NCBI RefSeq assembly: GCF_016802725.1
Contig: NC_052679.1
Span: forward strand, 16,485,635-16,549,634
Length of the DNA stretch: 64,000 bases
Direction: 5' to 3'
Source: Solenopsis invicta
Taxonomy: Eukaryota > Arthropoda > Insecta > Hymenoptera > Formicidae
The position numbers were made by a program, and so were the translations under genes. This document shows positions 1 to 12,825 of this stretch, piece by piece; the stretch's first letter is position 1; each line of letters opens with the position of its first letter. The notes beneath the pieces were generated by a model, which saw nothing but the letters and a program-made list of their open reading frames with translations, made no database searches and was not told the origin of the DNA.

Positions 1-2469
1 AAGCGCATGAAAAGGGATTTTGACATAGATCAGACTCGCCATGCTGGACCTTCGCTTCCGCGGCCAAGTTCGGCGTATACACGTACGAATCCTCGGATTC
101 TTACATTCTCGAAATATAAAACGACAAAGTGAATCTTGGCTGCGCGAAGGGTCAGTCTCTCGAGTCATTGTCGAGGAATCCATTGGTTTCCGCATCGTCC
201 CGGCGATGCTGAATAATGCCGCGGATTCGGATCAGAAGATCCAGTGAGAAATGCGCTGTCGAAAGAGATTTCGTCGTAAAATTCCGCGCGGCTGACTCTC
301 CCCGTGGCGCGGCGTCATGCGCAAACGGAAATTTTCATTTTCACCATTTCGTACGTGCTGTCGTAGATTTTAAGTATTTATTGCCATCTCTTGTGGAGAT
401 CGAGCATCCTCCGTCGCGCGATACTTTTAATACCCTTCGCCCTCGCCGCGGTGACATCGTTATGGCGCGTATTCGGGAAATGTATACAGGTGATACACGG
501 GGGCTTCGCGCCTATCGGATGCACACGACCCGATGGATACGCGTGTGTACGTGTGTGTGTACATCGCCGTTGATTATTCTATACACCGAGGTATCCTATA
601 CTCATCCGAGCGGCGGGATGCGCAACGCGACCGTTGATAACGATAACCGCACACGCGACGACAATGATGTCGACGACGACGACGACGACGACCACGGCAG
701 CGGCGGTGCTCCACTATTTTTTTACGACACACGAGAACACCAGATGTGGAGAGGATGACGTGGAGAAAGAAGAGCATAGGTGAGAGGGAGCGACGAAAGC
801 GGCGGTCGTGGCTCGGCACGACCGGTCACGCGAAGCTAAAATTTCATCCGACGGCACAAAAGCGTTCCAGCCGCGATCTCCTTCGTCTTTCTTTCTTGCT
901 CTCTCCGTCTTTGTGTCCACGGTGTTTTCGAGAATGCGGTATTCCGCGCTGATCGGACGCGTATCTCGGTGCCGCCTCTCGAACACATTTTTTTTGTTAC
1001 AGCGAAATCGCCGTGCATCGTGTATTTTAACCCTCGAGGTATCCAATCAAGGGTATTCTGTGTCCGACCGATTTCTGTCCATAAAAGTCACGAAGTTTCA
1101 AATTAAATTATATCTCGTTTTATGCTTTTTTTTTCAAGAAAAAATACAAACCTTTATTCTAGAAAGTTTGCTCTGAATTTTTAGAGATTTTTTTTTTTTT
1201 TAAATAGAAAAAGTGGTCGACCGCGAGATACCCATGATTGAGTCAATAAAGGATACTCTTTTTCACATTTTATCATATATACCTTGAGGTTTAAAGGGTC
1301 TACAATCTCTTTTTCACAATCTCTTTTATATCGCTATTCCCGATCGTCTTCTTTTTTTTAACTTTGCTACAGTTTTTCTTATAATTTGTCGACGTGTGTG
1401 AAAATACACCCGAGAGACAAAGGCAAACCGTTGTCGTCCAATCGAGCCTGGGGAGTTCAACGATGTCTTCGATGTCTCCTCTATTTGCGGCGTCTCGAAA
1501 TTAATACATGAGACTGGAGTCGTGGGAATAAACAGCGTTTGCGGTACGATGCACACCAATGCTCCGTGGCTAAAATGGACCTATTCTACGAGGGCGACGT
1601 AGCCGTATACTCACAATCGTCCTTTATTAGCTTATCGCGTCCCGCCGTCAACGAGAGTTTGCTTCTCCCGAGGGATAAATTGCCCGCGGTCAATCTTAAG
1701 AACTCGTGGTGCGAGCGCGATTTCTTAAAATCGTTCGAACGATTTGTTTCCCCCCTCCTCCTCCTCCTCCTCCTACCGTTGGCGTTAATACGCTCGGTGT
1801 ACTCGCTAACGGGTCAATCTCCGTTTTTGTAACGATCAATTTTTTTCGTGCGTATACGGTAATCCGTCACCGCGGGTCTCGATGTCGATCATCTCCACCG
1901 TGAAATGTCAATCAAGCCCGCTGTGATGCTTTCATGTTCACGAGCCGCGCGCATGATCGCACGTAGGGCGCATATCTCTACGTGCCTCGCGGTTTATTGA
2001 GGCTACAAAAGTGGCGACTCTAAATCTGCGTTTTATGAACGTGAGCCACCACCGCGGCATGCGCGTTAATTCCGCAACCGTACCCGCGCGCTAGTGGTAT
2101 AGTAAACCCGCGTCCTCGGCTCGTAAACGAGGCGGGGTCGACAGCGCACGCGGATTGTAATAAATTATAAAGCCTGGCAATAATGCGCTCGTCGCGGTCG
2201 TTACAACTCGCGCGCGAGTGCGACTCGTGATTTCGACGCTTTGCACCCGCGAATTGCCGACGCGTGTTTCAAACGTGTTAGCTTAGCCCCTTTTATCCCG
2301 CAACGAAATCCCGTGTTTTACACGAGCGTGAAGCGGCCGCGGGACGACGGTCGCCTCGTTTATCATCTGACGAAGAAGCCGCGACGGCATTTGTCTCCAA
2401 TTCCCCACATCTCATTTCTTTTGCAATTTTACGTTTTGTTTTGCGTAAAAAAAAAAAAGAGAGTAACTG
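1..2469. other. No gene recognised; CpG-containing non-coding DNA
   Basis: Only short, low-complexity open frames occur on either strand and none resembles a protein family I know. The stretch contains a GAC microsatellite, T-rich tracts around 1180-1200 and a CTC run near 1750-1775 that creates an artificial leucine string. It may be upstream or first-intron DNA of shotgun, whose first coding exon is not seen, but nothing here proves that. Confidence 0.6.
671..692. repeat. (GAC)n trinucleotide microsatellite
   Basis: About seven uninterrupted GAC/ACG units. It makes poly-Asp in one frame and poly-Arg/Val strings in others, which explains the short open frames overlapping it. Confidence 0.9.
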
Positions 2470-2870
2470 CCCCAGTTACTGCCAGTGTCCCAATTACTGC
2501 CACTTTCGTTAATTGTTGCATTAAAGTAAAAAAATACGAGAGCGTTATGTATCAAAAATGTTTTAAACTGAAGGTTAATCTACAATGTGCTCTTGCTTTC
2601 TTCCTGCTTCTTGCTTCTTGTTTATTGTTCTTTTGCTTCTTCTTCGCGCACTGTTTTATCGAAATTGGGGAAATAAAAGTTAACGAACTCGAAAGTGACA
2701 AGAAACACGTGTCTAGAAACACGATTGTTGATAAAATCGTGCGCGAAGAGGTAAAAACGTGATAGGCAAAAAGCAGGAAGCAAAGAACACGTTGTAGATT
2801 AGCTTTAAGACCATCGCATAAATACAAGTAAATAGAGAAGCTATATTGGATAGTGCGACAGTAATCGGGA
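2470..2870. repeat. Long imperfect palindrome (foldback element)
   Basis: The two halves match as inverted complements over much of their length. TAATCTACAATGTGCTCTTG (2577-2596) pairs with the complement of a segment near 2783-2805. TTCTTCGCGCACTGTTTTAT (about 2639-2658) pairs with ATAAAATCGTGCGCGAAGA at about 2732-2750. ATTACTGCCAC near 2494 pairs with a segment near 2860. Arms are diverged with indels and the centre is near 2690. No transposase is present. It is either an old foldback/MITE-type repeat or a locus giving a long hairpin RNA. Confidence 0.6.
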
Positions 2871-5800
2871 AGAAGGGAGGAGGGGACGGGCAATGTTCAA
2901 GACATTTACTGGTAATATAGGTGTATACCTTACATTTTTATTATATTTAAATAATCAGTTTTCGAGCTTGCTTGCTTTTATTTTTTATCCAAGTAATAAT
3001 GAAAAAGAAAATGTTTATTATTTACTTAAAAACTACAAAATCACGCATCACAATTATGTGCTTAAAGCAATAGTAATTAGAACAGTTGCCCTGTAACAGG
3101 AAAAAAAATATACACGGAACTTCATCAGACGATCTAATAAAAATCAAAGAGAGGAGATTACTTAAAATCTTGATTTTCTTTAAAAAAAAAATAGGAAAAA
3201 GGTTTGTAAAATATATTTGAATTTTTCTAACCGCTGAACTGTTCAATCTGTAGAATAGAATCGTTCAGAAGTATCCCCTTCTGGATCCCGACACTCATTG
3301 TCATAGTCACAATGAAGAAATTAAACGTTCTAATTTGCCGTAATAAGTTGAGGCGCGCGATATTGTCCGGCTGGCAAACGGTGCATCCCGAGTGAAGAAA
3401 GTTCTCCGTCGCGCCGGTCCTTCATCGGTTCACGCGCGGATGCACGCGAATGCGCACGTATACCTTTTTACGAGTAGCGAGACGTGTCGGTTGTCATCGG
3501 GACGAAGTGAACGACGAGCGGATTTGGAGCTGCGCCTTCGAGCACCGCGCGCTACCTCGTAAATTCCTAACGACCCGGCAGTTTTAGGACGATGCCTGTC
3601 GTGCGAACGCGCGTACGTTTCGCGCTATTACCACCGCCGTCGACGCGCGTTCGCGCTGACGACGAAACGCGAGTAAAGGTTCGCGCGCAGTCTATTAACA
3701 CGCCGCGAATCCGCACTCCGGTAGCATCAGCGACTCGAAGTATCTTACTAAACCGCGACGGCGGTTTACGACGATAATTCGCGCTCTGGTTAACCTGCGA
3801 TAAGCCCCAGGAATGTTTCAATATGCTTTGCAAGATTTTAGAATTTATCCTTCTCTCGGAGACTAAAAAAAATGTGCCACTTGCATCGAAGGCGTTCTCG
3901 ATCTATTTATTATAAATACAAAATAAGACGAAAAATTCCCGCGGAAAATCGAGAATTCTGCTGCTTAAAGCAAATCGAAGCGACGGAATAAATTCTTGTC
4001 GCGCGAGAAGTTTCGCTTCCGAGAAAAATGATTTCTATAACTACGCATCCATTCGACTGAAACTTGAATAATGTATTACGCCAAATATTTCATAGTTCCC
4101 TTATTTCAGAAAAAAAAAAAAAATGTTTCGAATAAAAGTTTCACAGAGGGGAAATACGATGCAAATTTTTGATAACGTACATTTCCTATTGCAATATGAT
4201 ATGTACAAATGCTTTTCCTATACAATTACGTGTGTTTTTGGTCAAATGATGATCTCATTGGGTCTATGCACGAAAATATTGTATCAATATAAATATAGCA
4301 TTGCTACTTGTATTTGAAACATTTCTTTTGAGAATTGGAAAAAAAAACGGTGAAAATATTTGATGCGGACGATCGCGACCCACTGCACATTCGGATACAT
4401 CGTCTTTAAAAATCGGATACTGAAGCCATAATATCCGGAATAAATGCTCGTATATCGTATCAGTAGCCAGAATCTATCGATGATTCATCCAGAGCTTATG
4501 CAACATGGAAAACTGATGTTGCTTATCTGATACAACGTGTTAGTAATTCACGAATTAATTAGGCGGATGCATTATCGGAGGTTTCGCTTAGTATCTCGTG
4601 GAAGGGCGCTCGAGAGAGTGGACGCGTAACCGCGCAAGGAGGAAAAAAAAACCCGGGAGTAGTCTTGAAAGGATGATGGAGCGCCAAGGATTGATTAAGT
4701 GGCTAAGGATTGACCTCGATATGCCGCGCGAGGGATATCAAGACCGCGTCAGGCCGACGTACAACGGTGGCGTGTAGCGCGAGCGAGAACGCGAGAGTTG
4801 ACTCGGGCCTTACGAGGCTGCGAGGCAAAGTAGTCGGCAAGTTGGTTTAATTGAGTTAGGTGCGGCGACAGTAATCCATAACATGCACACTCAGGGGAGC
4901 CGAGCTAGCGAGCTAGCGAGCGAGCGAGCGAGCGAGCAAACGAACGAACAAATGAGCGAATATGGGCGAGAGAGCGTTGGAGAAACGGCGGTCACCGATG
5001 CCAGGTCGCGGGAGAGAGGGTGGAGAAGGCAAGGCGAAGTACCGCCGCGATTTCTCTCCCTCTTCCGCGGGCGCCGCGCCGCATCGCCGCGTCTCTTCCT
5101 CGCGCGTGTAACGTGTGTGTGTGCGCGCGCGAGGCCTGGTTTAGCTTCGATTATCGATACGGAATGCACTTACGGCGCATAATGCACCCACGAGGCGGCA
5201 CGTTCACCCGCAGTCAGGCGTATCCGGGTGTCCGCCCGTCCTTACGCGATATTTTACCTCGCGTATACGTATACATCACTTTTTACCCCTTTCGCGCGGC
5301 TGACACCCGCTCCGTCCAACGCGTATATACAACAATATTCGCGGTGGAAACTGAGGGGCAAAGAATTAGAATCGGCTTGACGCATTGAGGTTCTCGTTAA
5401 ATATTAAGTTTTTTTATTTTTATTTGTGCTTATATATTTTTATTAAAGTCAAAGACTGTCATTTTTGTTTTTAATAGTGTTATTTGTACAACGAGTTTGT
5501 ACAACCAGTCTTGAATAAAGAATCGACGAAGTGTATCAATAATTCATGTAATTTTACAAAATATTATGGATCCTATTTCACGAAACCTCTCTCCGTAATA
5601 TAACGTAGTTAATCTTCTTCAATTTGCGATCGGTGCTGATAACCGCTGAAACTCGCCGAGCACACGGCTAGTAGTTATTTTTACCGACTTAACACTCTGT
5701 ACATGTGGTTTTTAAGCACATTCTCTGCACACGACTGGGTTATTCGTGTTCACATTAATTTTCCTATTACTTTTACAAACATAAAAAAATTCTCAGTTGA

Positions 5801-6700
5801 TCTTACATATACTTTAACATCTTTAAAAGATATTTGTATATTATTAATTTAAAAAAAATGTATATAAAAAGAACTAATTGTAATCGACAAAATTAAAGAA
5901 ATACACATTTTCGTAAAAAAATTCATAACTTTAAAGCAAAAGTGACTTGAGAAAAAATACTTTCATACCTTGAAGTTGACATTCCAAACTCTAAAAAATA
6001 AAAAAAAAATGGTTCAAGTAGTTGAGTTATTCACTAACTTAAAAATGATATATAATATTTTAATATTAATGGATATAAATTGAAGTAATTCCGTTTACAT
6101 TTTCGCATTTTAGCCTAAAATTATATTTAAATTTTAATTTTTTTTCAATAGTTCGTGAAATCCTTTCAATATAAACAATGAAAAAAAAAAAAAAAATTAC
6201 AAGCACTCTATAGCTGACAGAGTCCTTTTTGTGAGCCAAAGCAGTTTTCCAAATGTCTCGGATAAAGGACATGCACGAATTAAGACCGGAAATGTGCCAG
6301 GTTTGTTCCCTAGCTGTCAATCTTTTTCTTTTTCCTTTTAAGGGAGAGAATAGAGACCGCTATTTGGTCAGGTATTCGTAGTATGCAAAAGAAAAGAAAT
6401 ATGCTGAGTCATACTGAGAGAAAAATATTTGGTATTTGTGACTGACTGGTAGAATAATTATGGTTAGTTGCTCCATTATTACTGCTATAATAATAATAAT
6501 CTTGTATGTTTACAGTTCTACTAACTATTAAATTTTATTATAAATTATGATAATTTCTTGTGTTAAAACTTCAAGATGACATGGATGATAAAAGTAAAAT
6601 AAACATTTATATAGTAAATATAATTATTTTTTTTAACGCAATATAAACGAAATGTGCCCTCACGGGCATAGCTACATCCAAATGCTAATATATTTATTGT
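2871..6700. other. No gene recognised; alternating CpG-rich and AT-rich DNA
   Basis: The stretch contains CpG-rich blocks near 3350-3780 and 4560-5400, with AT-rich DNA between and after them. Open frames are short and mutually overlapping on both strands, as expected from composition. No tRNA, recognisable exon or domain is visible. Confidence 0.6.
4900..4951. repeat. (GCGA)n microsatellite with degenerate edges
   Basis: Tandem GAGC/GCGA tetramers begin as GAGCTAGC units, become perfect GCGA repeats and decay into CGAACGAA units. A complementary CGCT tetramer run occurs at about 57785-57809. Confidence 0.85.
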
Positions 6701-7510
6701 GTGATTTTCGAGGGGGAATTCACAACCCAAAATTTTGTACACCAATGCCGATTTTTGGCATTGCTGTAAAACACTGCCGACATTTTTGTACACTGCCGAC
6801 AATGCTTATTGTTAGTCAATGCCTACAATGCCGTCAATCCTATATTAAAATTAAGGCAATGCCATGCAATTATGAACACTACCGCGTGCCCATTATCATA
6901 CGCCAATGCCTGCACAAGAATTCTAAAGCTTTCCCGAAGTATTCTACACAATTATACAAAAAACTTCCAAAAATTTTATCTACGAACTGTATCTATACAT
7001 TTTAATGTAATTGCACATTATTATGTGCTGTCTTATGCATATAACTTCAAACAATGAAACACTAAAAATAATAATAAAAATAATCAAAATAATGACCTTG
7101 ATATTGTATTTGTTTGTAATCAAAATAAATTTTAAACATTCTTCTTTAAAAATTCTATACATTTTACTGTAATTGCACATTATTATGTGATGTCTTATGC
7201 ATAGGTATACCTAACTTCAAACAATAGAATACTAAAAATAACAATGTCTGTTAAGTTAGCACCCCCACCACAAAAAATCGAAACGCCACTTATGCCAAAA
7301 TTAAGTGCTTTTTATGTGCTAATTATGTACCCTATTTGAAATTTGTGCTCAACCACGTGATCGAAAAACCGACTCTGAAGTGAGCTCACCACTCCCCAAC
7401 CACTGACGACAATGCCGTCAATATTATAGGTCACTGCTTACTTTTTTCGGCAGTCCACTGCCGAAATTTTGTACACCAATGCCGGCTGTGAATTTCCCCT
7501 CGGTGATTTT
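6701..7510. mobile_element. Non-autonomous DNA transposon with TIRs and 8-bp target duplication
   Basis: The element spans 6709-7502 (794 bp). The left end reads CGAGGGGGAATTCACAACC and the reverse complement of the right end reads CGAGGGGAAATTCACAGCC, so 17 of 19 bases match. It is flanked by perfect direct repeats GTGATTTT at 6701-6708 and 7503-7510, an 8-bp target-site duplication. Inside, TTTTGTACACCAATGCCG occurs near both ends, several CACTGCCGA motifs occur, and an ~85 bp block (about 6985-7070) is duplicated at about 7150-7240. No transposase frame is visible. An 8-bp duplication fits hAT, P or Merlin-like superfamilies, but the terminal sequence does not let me choose. Confidence 0.85.
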
Positions 7511-7551
7511 ACATACTTTTTAAGTTCGCGAAACTTTGTGAACAAAAAAAT

Positions 7552-7650
7552 ATCGATATCACGTTATTAAATTGAAAGTCAATTTAATAATAAATGATGC
7601 TAACAGGCATCATCATCCTGAAAAACAATTAAAGAATTTGTTGCGAAAAA
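7552..7650 (+). repeat. Dispersed repeat family, copy 1
   Basis: This shares ATATCAC, then AATTTAATAAT, then GATGCTAACA, then AAAGAATTTGTTGCGAA, in the same order and spacing, with 59138-59222 (same strand). It also matches the inverted copy at 55655-55720. The core GATGCTAACAGGCATC is itself a short palindrome. The family is unrecognised. Confidence 0.65.
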
Positions 7651-9144
7651 AATGTTTTTTAACATTTTTATTATTATTATTATTTACGTAGTAATAATAA
7701 TTAAAATTATCGCATAAATTAAAAACAATTATAAATGTATAGCTGGCATCGAGAACGACCAAATTATAAGCTCGTGATATAATTGTAACCATTTCATTCA
7801 GTGCAGTCATGTCGAATCGTGTGTGCAGAGTGTCAAGCTATTTTTCCACGTCGCGCGTCGCATTGTGTAAATCGAGAAGAGTGCGTGCGCGAAATTTCAT
7901 TGAGGGGGAAACGCGTGTCCCCCACTGCGTTGTTACTTATTGCCAGTCACGTTAGGTACGCCGGCGATGGTACATGCGCGCGATGACCTGGTTATGGATA
8001 ATCCTCACGTTAGATAAACCCCGTGGAACCGGGTAGAGATAGTAGACATGCGCCGCGCCCATCCGCGGCAATCTTTCAACAAATTAACTCCTCGTTTCCC
8101 CGTGACGATCGTCGACAGTGCCGAGGGGGGAGGGAGGGTGAGGGGGCGTATCGCGATTGCTGCACTGTCACGATTATGCGAGCCTTCTTTCACCGGGGGG
8201 AGCCTCTTCTCGTGGTAGGAGATATTATGGATTTAGGCACCCTCGAGGATACGCCGCCGCTCCGAATTGGGTCGCGCGGCGCGCGATACGTCAAGCACAC
8301 ACTCGCGCGACGTACGCGCCCGCGGAAATGCGTGCGCGACGTAATCCGGAATTTGCATAAGCCTTAAACTAAACTAAACGTATAAACACGTTTTGCCTTC
8401 CGGGCTACCGTCGCGTGCGCGAGGTCGGGCTTACCTCGCGCGGCCGTGCCTACACCTCGCGGGACTATTAGCTCGTCTCGTTCGCTCGAAAAACCACCTT
8501 GTGACGATTATGCGAAGGCACGCGGTTAATTATTTTGCGGTATTGCAATGCTTCTCTCTCCTTCCCTCCATCTGTCCTCCAATTTTTTTTTTAACGCTTT
8601 AATTAAAGCCAGGCGAATCGGATGTATCCATCTCGCGTCGCGCAGGCGTTAGCGTTTTAGAAATTACTCAACGCGGAAGAGCAATCGCCAATCGAGAGTC
8701 TAATTAGCATGCTCTCGCTCTCGCGCGGCTCTATCGCTCTCCTGTCCCGTTCCTCTCATCCTGCTGCTTCACTGATCCCGGCGTACATCCAACTTTGACA
8801 ATAACCCGGTCGTAATACCCTCTCGGAATCGAGGACAGCGACGTGTTTCTCGATATCTCCTTGGATCTGGCCGTTTTCAACCGTTGTAATCTTCGTCGCT
8901 CGTAATTGATCCGATAATTACGCGGTTCTACATGGCAAACAATTAGGTAGCTCCCTCCCTCGGATCGATCGCGCAGGGATTTCGAGGATTTTTTTGGTAC
9001 GTATTGCAGCGCGACACGGAAGCTCTCTCTATCTCTTTTTTTTTATCGCGGTGTAGCCGTGTGCTGCAACGGCGGAGAGTAAATTTTTAATATTTTTATA
9101 AAATTCACCGGGGGCGACGGAACGAACAGCGCGCGATTACACTC

Positions 9145-9163
9145 GGGGGGGGGGAGGGGGGGG
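9145..9163 (+). repeat. G10-A-G8 homopurine run
   Basis: Ten G, one A and eight G in succession lie in CpG-rich non-coding DNA. The run has G-quadruplex potential on the + strand. It is also a site where sequencing length errors are likely. Confidence 0.9.
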
Positions 9164-11688
9164 AGAGGAAAAAAGTGGGAATATAATTGGCTTCGTTTCT
9201 GGTAATGAGCGTTTGATGTTATCGGGATAAATTTCGCGTTTCGCTTTTCGCGTTCGCCCGGCACGGTCGCGCAATCGGCGTCCAGAGATGCGTATCGGTC
9301 GCTTCAGGAAATATCGCGCGACGCGACGCGACGCCCGGGCGAGATATGAAAAATGCGAAACGGCTCCCGGGCCGACGCGAATCCTTTTACAGTTGACGCT
9401 TTTCCGATGACGTCGTTGATAACGCTACGCCGACGATAATACCGGAAATGGCATCTCCCAGGGTCGATCCCCGTTGTCGGAGTCGGCGCCGCGACCGGCC
9501 AATCCACGCTCGCGAGAAAGTCCGCATTTTCATAAATTCCTGTCTTTCTCCGCTGTCTACCCTACGTACGTGGGGCACGTACGTAGGGCAAACCGAGGTA
9601 AATCGGATCAATTTTTTTTCATTAAAAAGTTTTATCATTAAAACTATAAATTCCTAATCTTTACACCTTTGGCTTGAGTTTTATATAATAAAATAATATA
9701 TAGACTTGGTATTTTTTTTTGTTACACAAAACGAAAGAATAAGAAAAGAAAATTGTCCTTTGAATCGCTAGTTTAAGAGAAATAAAAATAAATAAATGAA
9801 TAAACTCTTTGAAGGAATCTATTGAGCCTTTTCGTTACAAACTCACAGAATCGGGATCGTGATTTTATTTATTTAACATTTCTTCGCGTACTCCCGATCT
9901 CCGCGCTTGTATCATCGACTAACACTAAATCGCACGTAATAAAGTACAGAATTATTGCCTGTTGTTTCCGCTACAGAGAGAACATGATAAAACAGATCGT
10001 ATAAAATAAAATAAAAAAAAACTGATAACTGTCTCAAAACTTATAATGCTCCGATTCGCCTCAGTCTACTCTACGACGCAAAAAAAAATAAAATAAAATA
10101 AAATCGGCGGAATTACGGTGCGCGTGTTCGTACAATAAGCGTGAAATAAAGGCGATAAATTCGGAAAATGTTTCAACCCAATTAGATAAGTTAATAGCGC
10201 ATTTTATCGCGGGGTGGGAGCACTCCGCGCTCTCGCGGAGATAAACGCGCGCGTGGGTGCGTGAAATTATAAAAATTATCCGCACACGTATATAACGTTT
10301 AGGCGACTTTTCGCTGTAACGCGATTTGGGTATTAGCGGAATAACCAGCGCGGCGGGCTGCTTAAGCGACACAAACACATGACGCCCGCCACGACCGGTT
10401 CCGCGGTGTGCACTTAGTGAAATGAGGATTAATAATTTTCGCAGTCCACACACATACACATACACGTACACACATTCGCACACAGCAGGCGAATTACCGT
10501 CGCTCCGGTGCGTCGTCGGTGCGCGACGCGGTGTCGCGCGAAAAAATTTACCGCGGAGCGATAAGCGCCGATTGAACTGGTGCCAGCTGTACTTTTATAC
10601 CAGTTGAGACTTATCGTTGTTTAACTGTTCGCGCTGCCGCCTCGTGACTCCGACCCAGTCACTATCTCATTTGCGGAAGGCGATTCGCGGTGAAATGAGA
10701 ATAATTAATGGCGAATTGCGCCTGGTGCCGCGGTGATTTCTACAAATACGCCGAGCAAACACGCCTTCGAGGAATTTGTTAAGCGTCGCTCTAGCGAATT
10801 AGTTATACCGAGTTCCATCCGCCGACGGTTCTATCGAGTTTCGCGTGGATTCGCGAGCGCTAAATAAACTAGACGATGATTCCCCCATAATTTCCACAGC
10901 CGATGCGTGTTACGCGATCGATAATCTGTCGTCGGAGAGCAATTATCAAAGTGCGAGCGATCAACCTACCTCTCTCATTTACCCTCGACGTCGAGAGGCC
11001 ATTGCGCGGGCCTCTGGAAGAAAAAAAAGAAGAAACGTAAAAAAAAGAGACGAGATTGGACATATATACAGCAGGTGCCATGCAGGTACGAATCGAGAGT
11101 TTTTCATTGCGGATTAGAGCGCGTTGCGCATTGCCACCTCCGGAAAAGAGCGCGGCGAGAGGGGTGAGGGAGGGAGGGAAAGGGAGAAACGGTGCGGTCG
11201 AATTCAATAAATCTCGCTCGTCGATAGTTTCGATAAATGGTTTTGATACGGAACACGGCGGGCTCCATCCGTAATCCGCTAGAACGTACCTGGTTTTCGG
11301 CTTGTGACATAAATGTCGTTGGGTCTCTTCGGGCACAAAATAGAATATAGGACGGCACGAGTGACACGAATTCCTCCTAACGACGCGAGTACGTGAGATC
11401 TCTTTCTCCCATTCTCGCTCTTCGCGAAAATCTTTTCTCAGATGAATCACGTGTCACGCTTCTCTCATGCCAGCTTATCTCGCTGAGCATGCTGCTGAGT
11501 CAGAGTTGATGCGAGCGCCTCTTAATCCTGCGTGCTTCCGCTCATTTAGATATGCATAATCTTTTTAGGTAAAGTAAAGTCACATAATAATATTAGTTTA
11601 CAAGGTTTTGTGCAAGAGCATATGTGAAGATTGTTTCTGGGATAATTTCCGAGTCAGCTGTCGAAATATTTCCATTGGGTTCGACTAT

Positions 11689-11716
<28 letters not shown>
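11689..11716. repeat. (TG)14 microsatellite
   Basis: Perfect TG dinucleotide array in AT-rich non-coding DNA. Confidence 0.95.
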
Positions 11717-11719
<3 letters not shown>

Positions 11720-11975
11720 TGGAAAAAAAAAATTTCCCAAAATATAGTGAAGTTTTATTAGAATTAGGAAGAGTCTAACGCGTTAACTTATGTAAAATTT
11801 TGTATGAAAAACCAATGTAAGTAGGTCAATTTCAGCGATCGTGCACACATTGCTTCTTTTCAATAATGTATTGTTCACAAGTATAGCGCAGATAGTTTGA
11901 ATTAATCTCATTCAATTTTCCCGATATTTTTACGCCGTAATATAAACCGGAACAACAGATCTGCGCACATATCGT

Positions 11976-12088
11976 GGAACTGTTCGAAATGAATTCCGAT
12001 CGGAATTATTCAATTATTCTATAGATTTCTATTGTGTTTTCTAGGGAAAATGGAATAATTCCAATCGAAATTCATTCCGAACAGTTCC
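11976..12088. repeat. Short hairpin / MITE-like inverted repeat
   Basis: A 36-bp left arm (11976-12011, starting GGAACTGTTCGAAATGAATT) is the inverted complement of the right arm (12053-12088, ending TTCATTCCGAACAGTTCC) with only a few mismatches. A 41-nt loop separates them. The size would suit either a tiny MITE or a hairpin precursor RNA. No target duplication was recognised. Confidence 0.75.
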
Positions 12089-12685
12089 CCATAATATATG
12101 CCATGTGCAATATTTTTGTAAACAAACGATGATACATCGTAATGTCATCAGTCAAACGGTGCTATCTTATTGTATTGAATTTTTCTAGCGTCATTAAATG
12201 CCCCGAGAGAAGTCGTTTCCTTCTCTTGCGTCAAAATTAATGTAAAATGATGTAAAGTGATGAAAATAATGAGGAAAAATCCGTAACACATCGATATTCG
12301 CATATCAAATATTCGTGGCGCGTAAAGTATTAAAAAGTTATATGGAATATACAATTTCTCTGTGTATTAGAATACATTTCAAACTAACTGTAGATCAAAA
12401 AATGTAAAGTTAATATACAGCCAGGCGATGGAGAGCCGACACTCCCAGTCACCGTTGCCGTGTTGACAAATGTAATGAAAAATGGCAATCTTTGCAGAAC
12501 ATGCCGTTGCAATATCTCTTTGGCGTTTGAGCGCAACGTTAGAGCGTACGGCCTCATAAAAAAAACAAAGTAAATGCACTAGGCATTTCGTGTATGTGTG
12601 TGTGCGTCTCGTTCCATTCATCCGCGCCTATTTCCGACGCGTTACGAGTTATTTCATCGCAAGCAGCCGCCGGATTAATCCTCGT

Positions 12686-12760
12686 TGAAGCAACAATCGC
12701 AACAATAGATTTACAACCTATCGCATCGAAGCAACAATAGGTTTACAACCTATCGCATCG
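12686..12760. repeat. Small tandem duplication
   Basis: GAAGCAACAAT followed by TTTACAACCTATCGCATCG is present twice in succession; the first copy carries an extra CGCAACAAT. Confidence 0.85.
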
Positions 12761-12793
12761 GTATTTTTCGTAATTTTGTTCTGCGGCACGGAC

Positions 12794-12825
12794 CCGCCGC
12801 CGCCGCCGCCGCCGTCGCCGTCGCC
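12794..12825. repeat. (CCG)n / (TCGCCG)n microsatellite
   Basis: A run of CCG trinucleotides passes into TCGCCG units in a CpG-rich block. Confidence 0.9.

Noticed and set aside
1539..1832. Possible signal peptide exon for shg (SPLLLLLLLPLALIRSVYS)
   Set aside because: The leucines come from a CTC microsatellite, the hydrophobic stretch lies ~80 residues from the start, and no good donor in the right phase follows.
2241..2893. Overlapping + and - open frames of 173 and 113 codons
   Set aside because: Both lie across the long palindrome and are biased by its repeats; no domain or conserved motif.
10869..11450. 193-codon minus-strand open frame
   Set aside because: Overlapped by + frames, no motif, no splice context; CpG-rich DNA yields such frames by chance.
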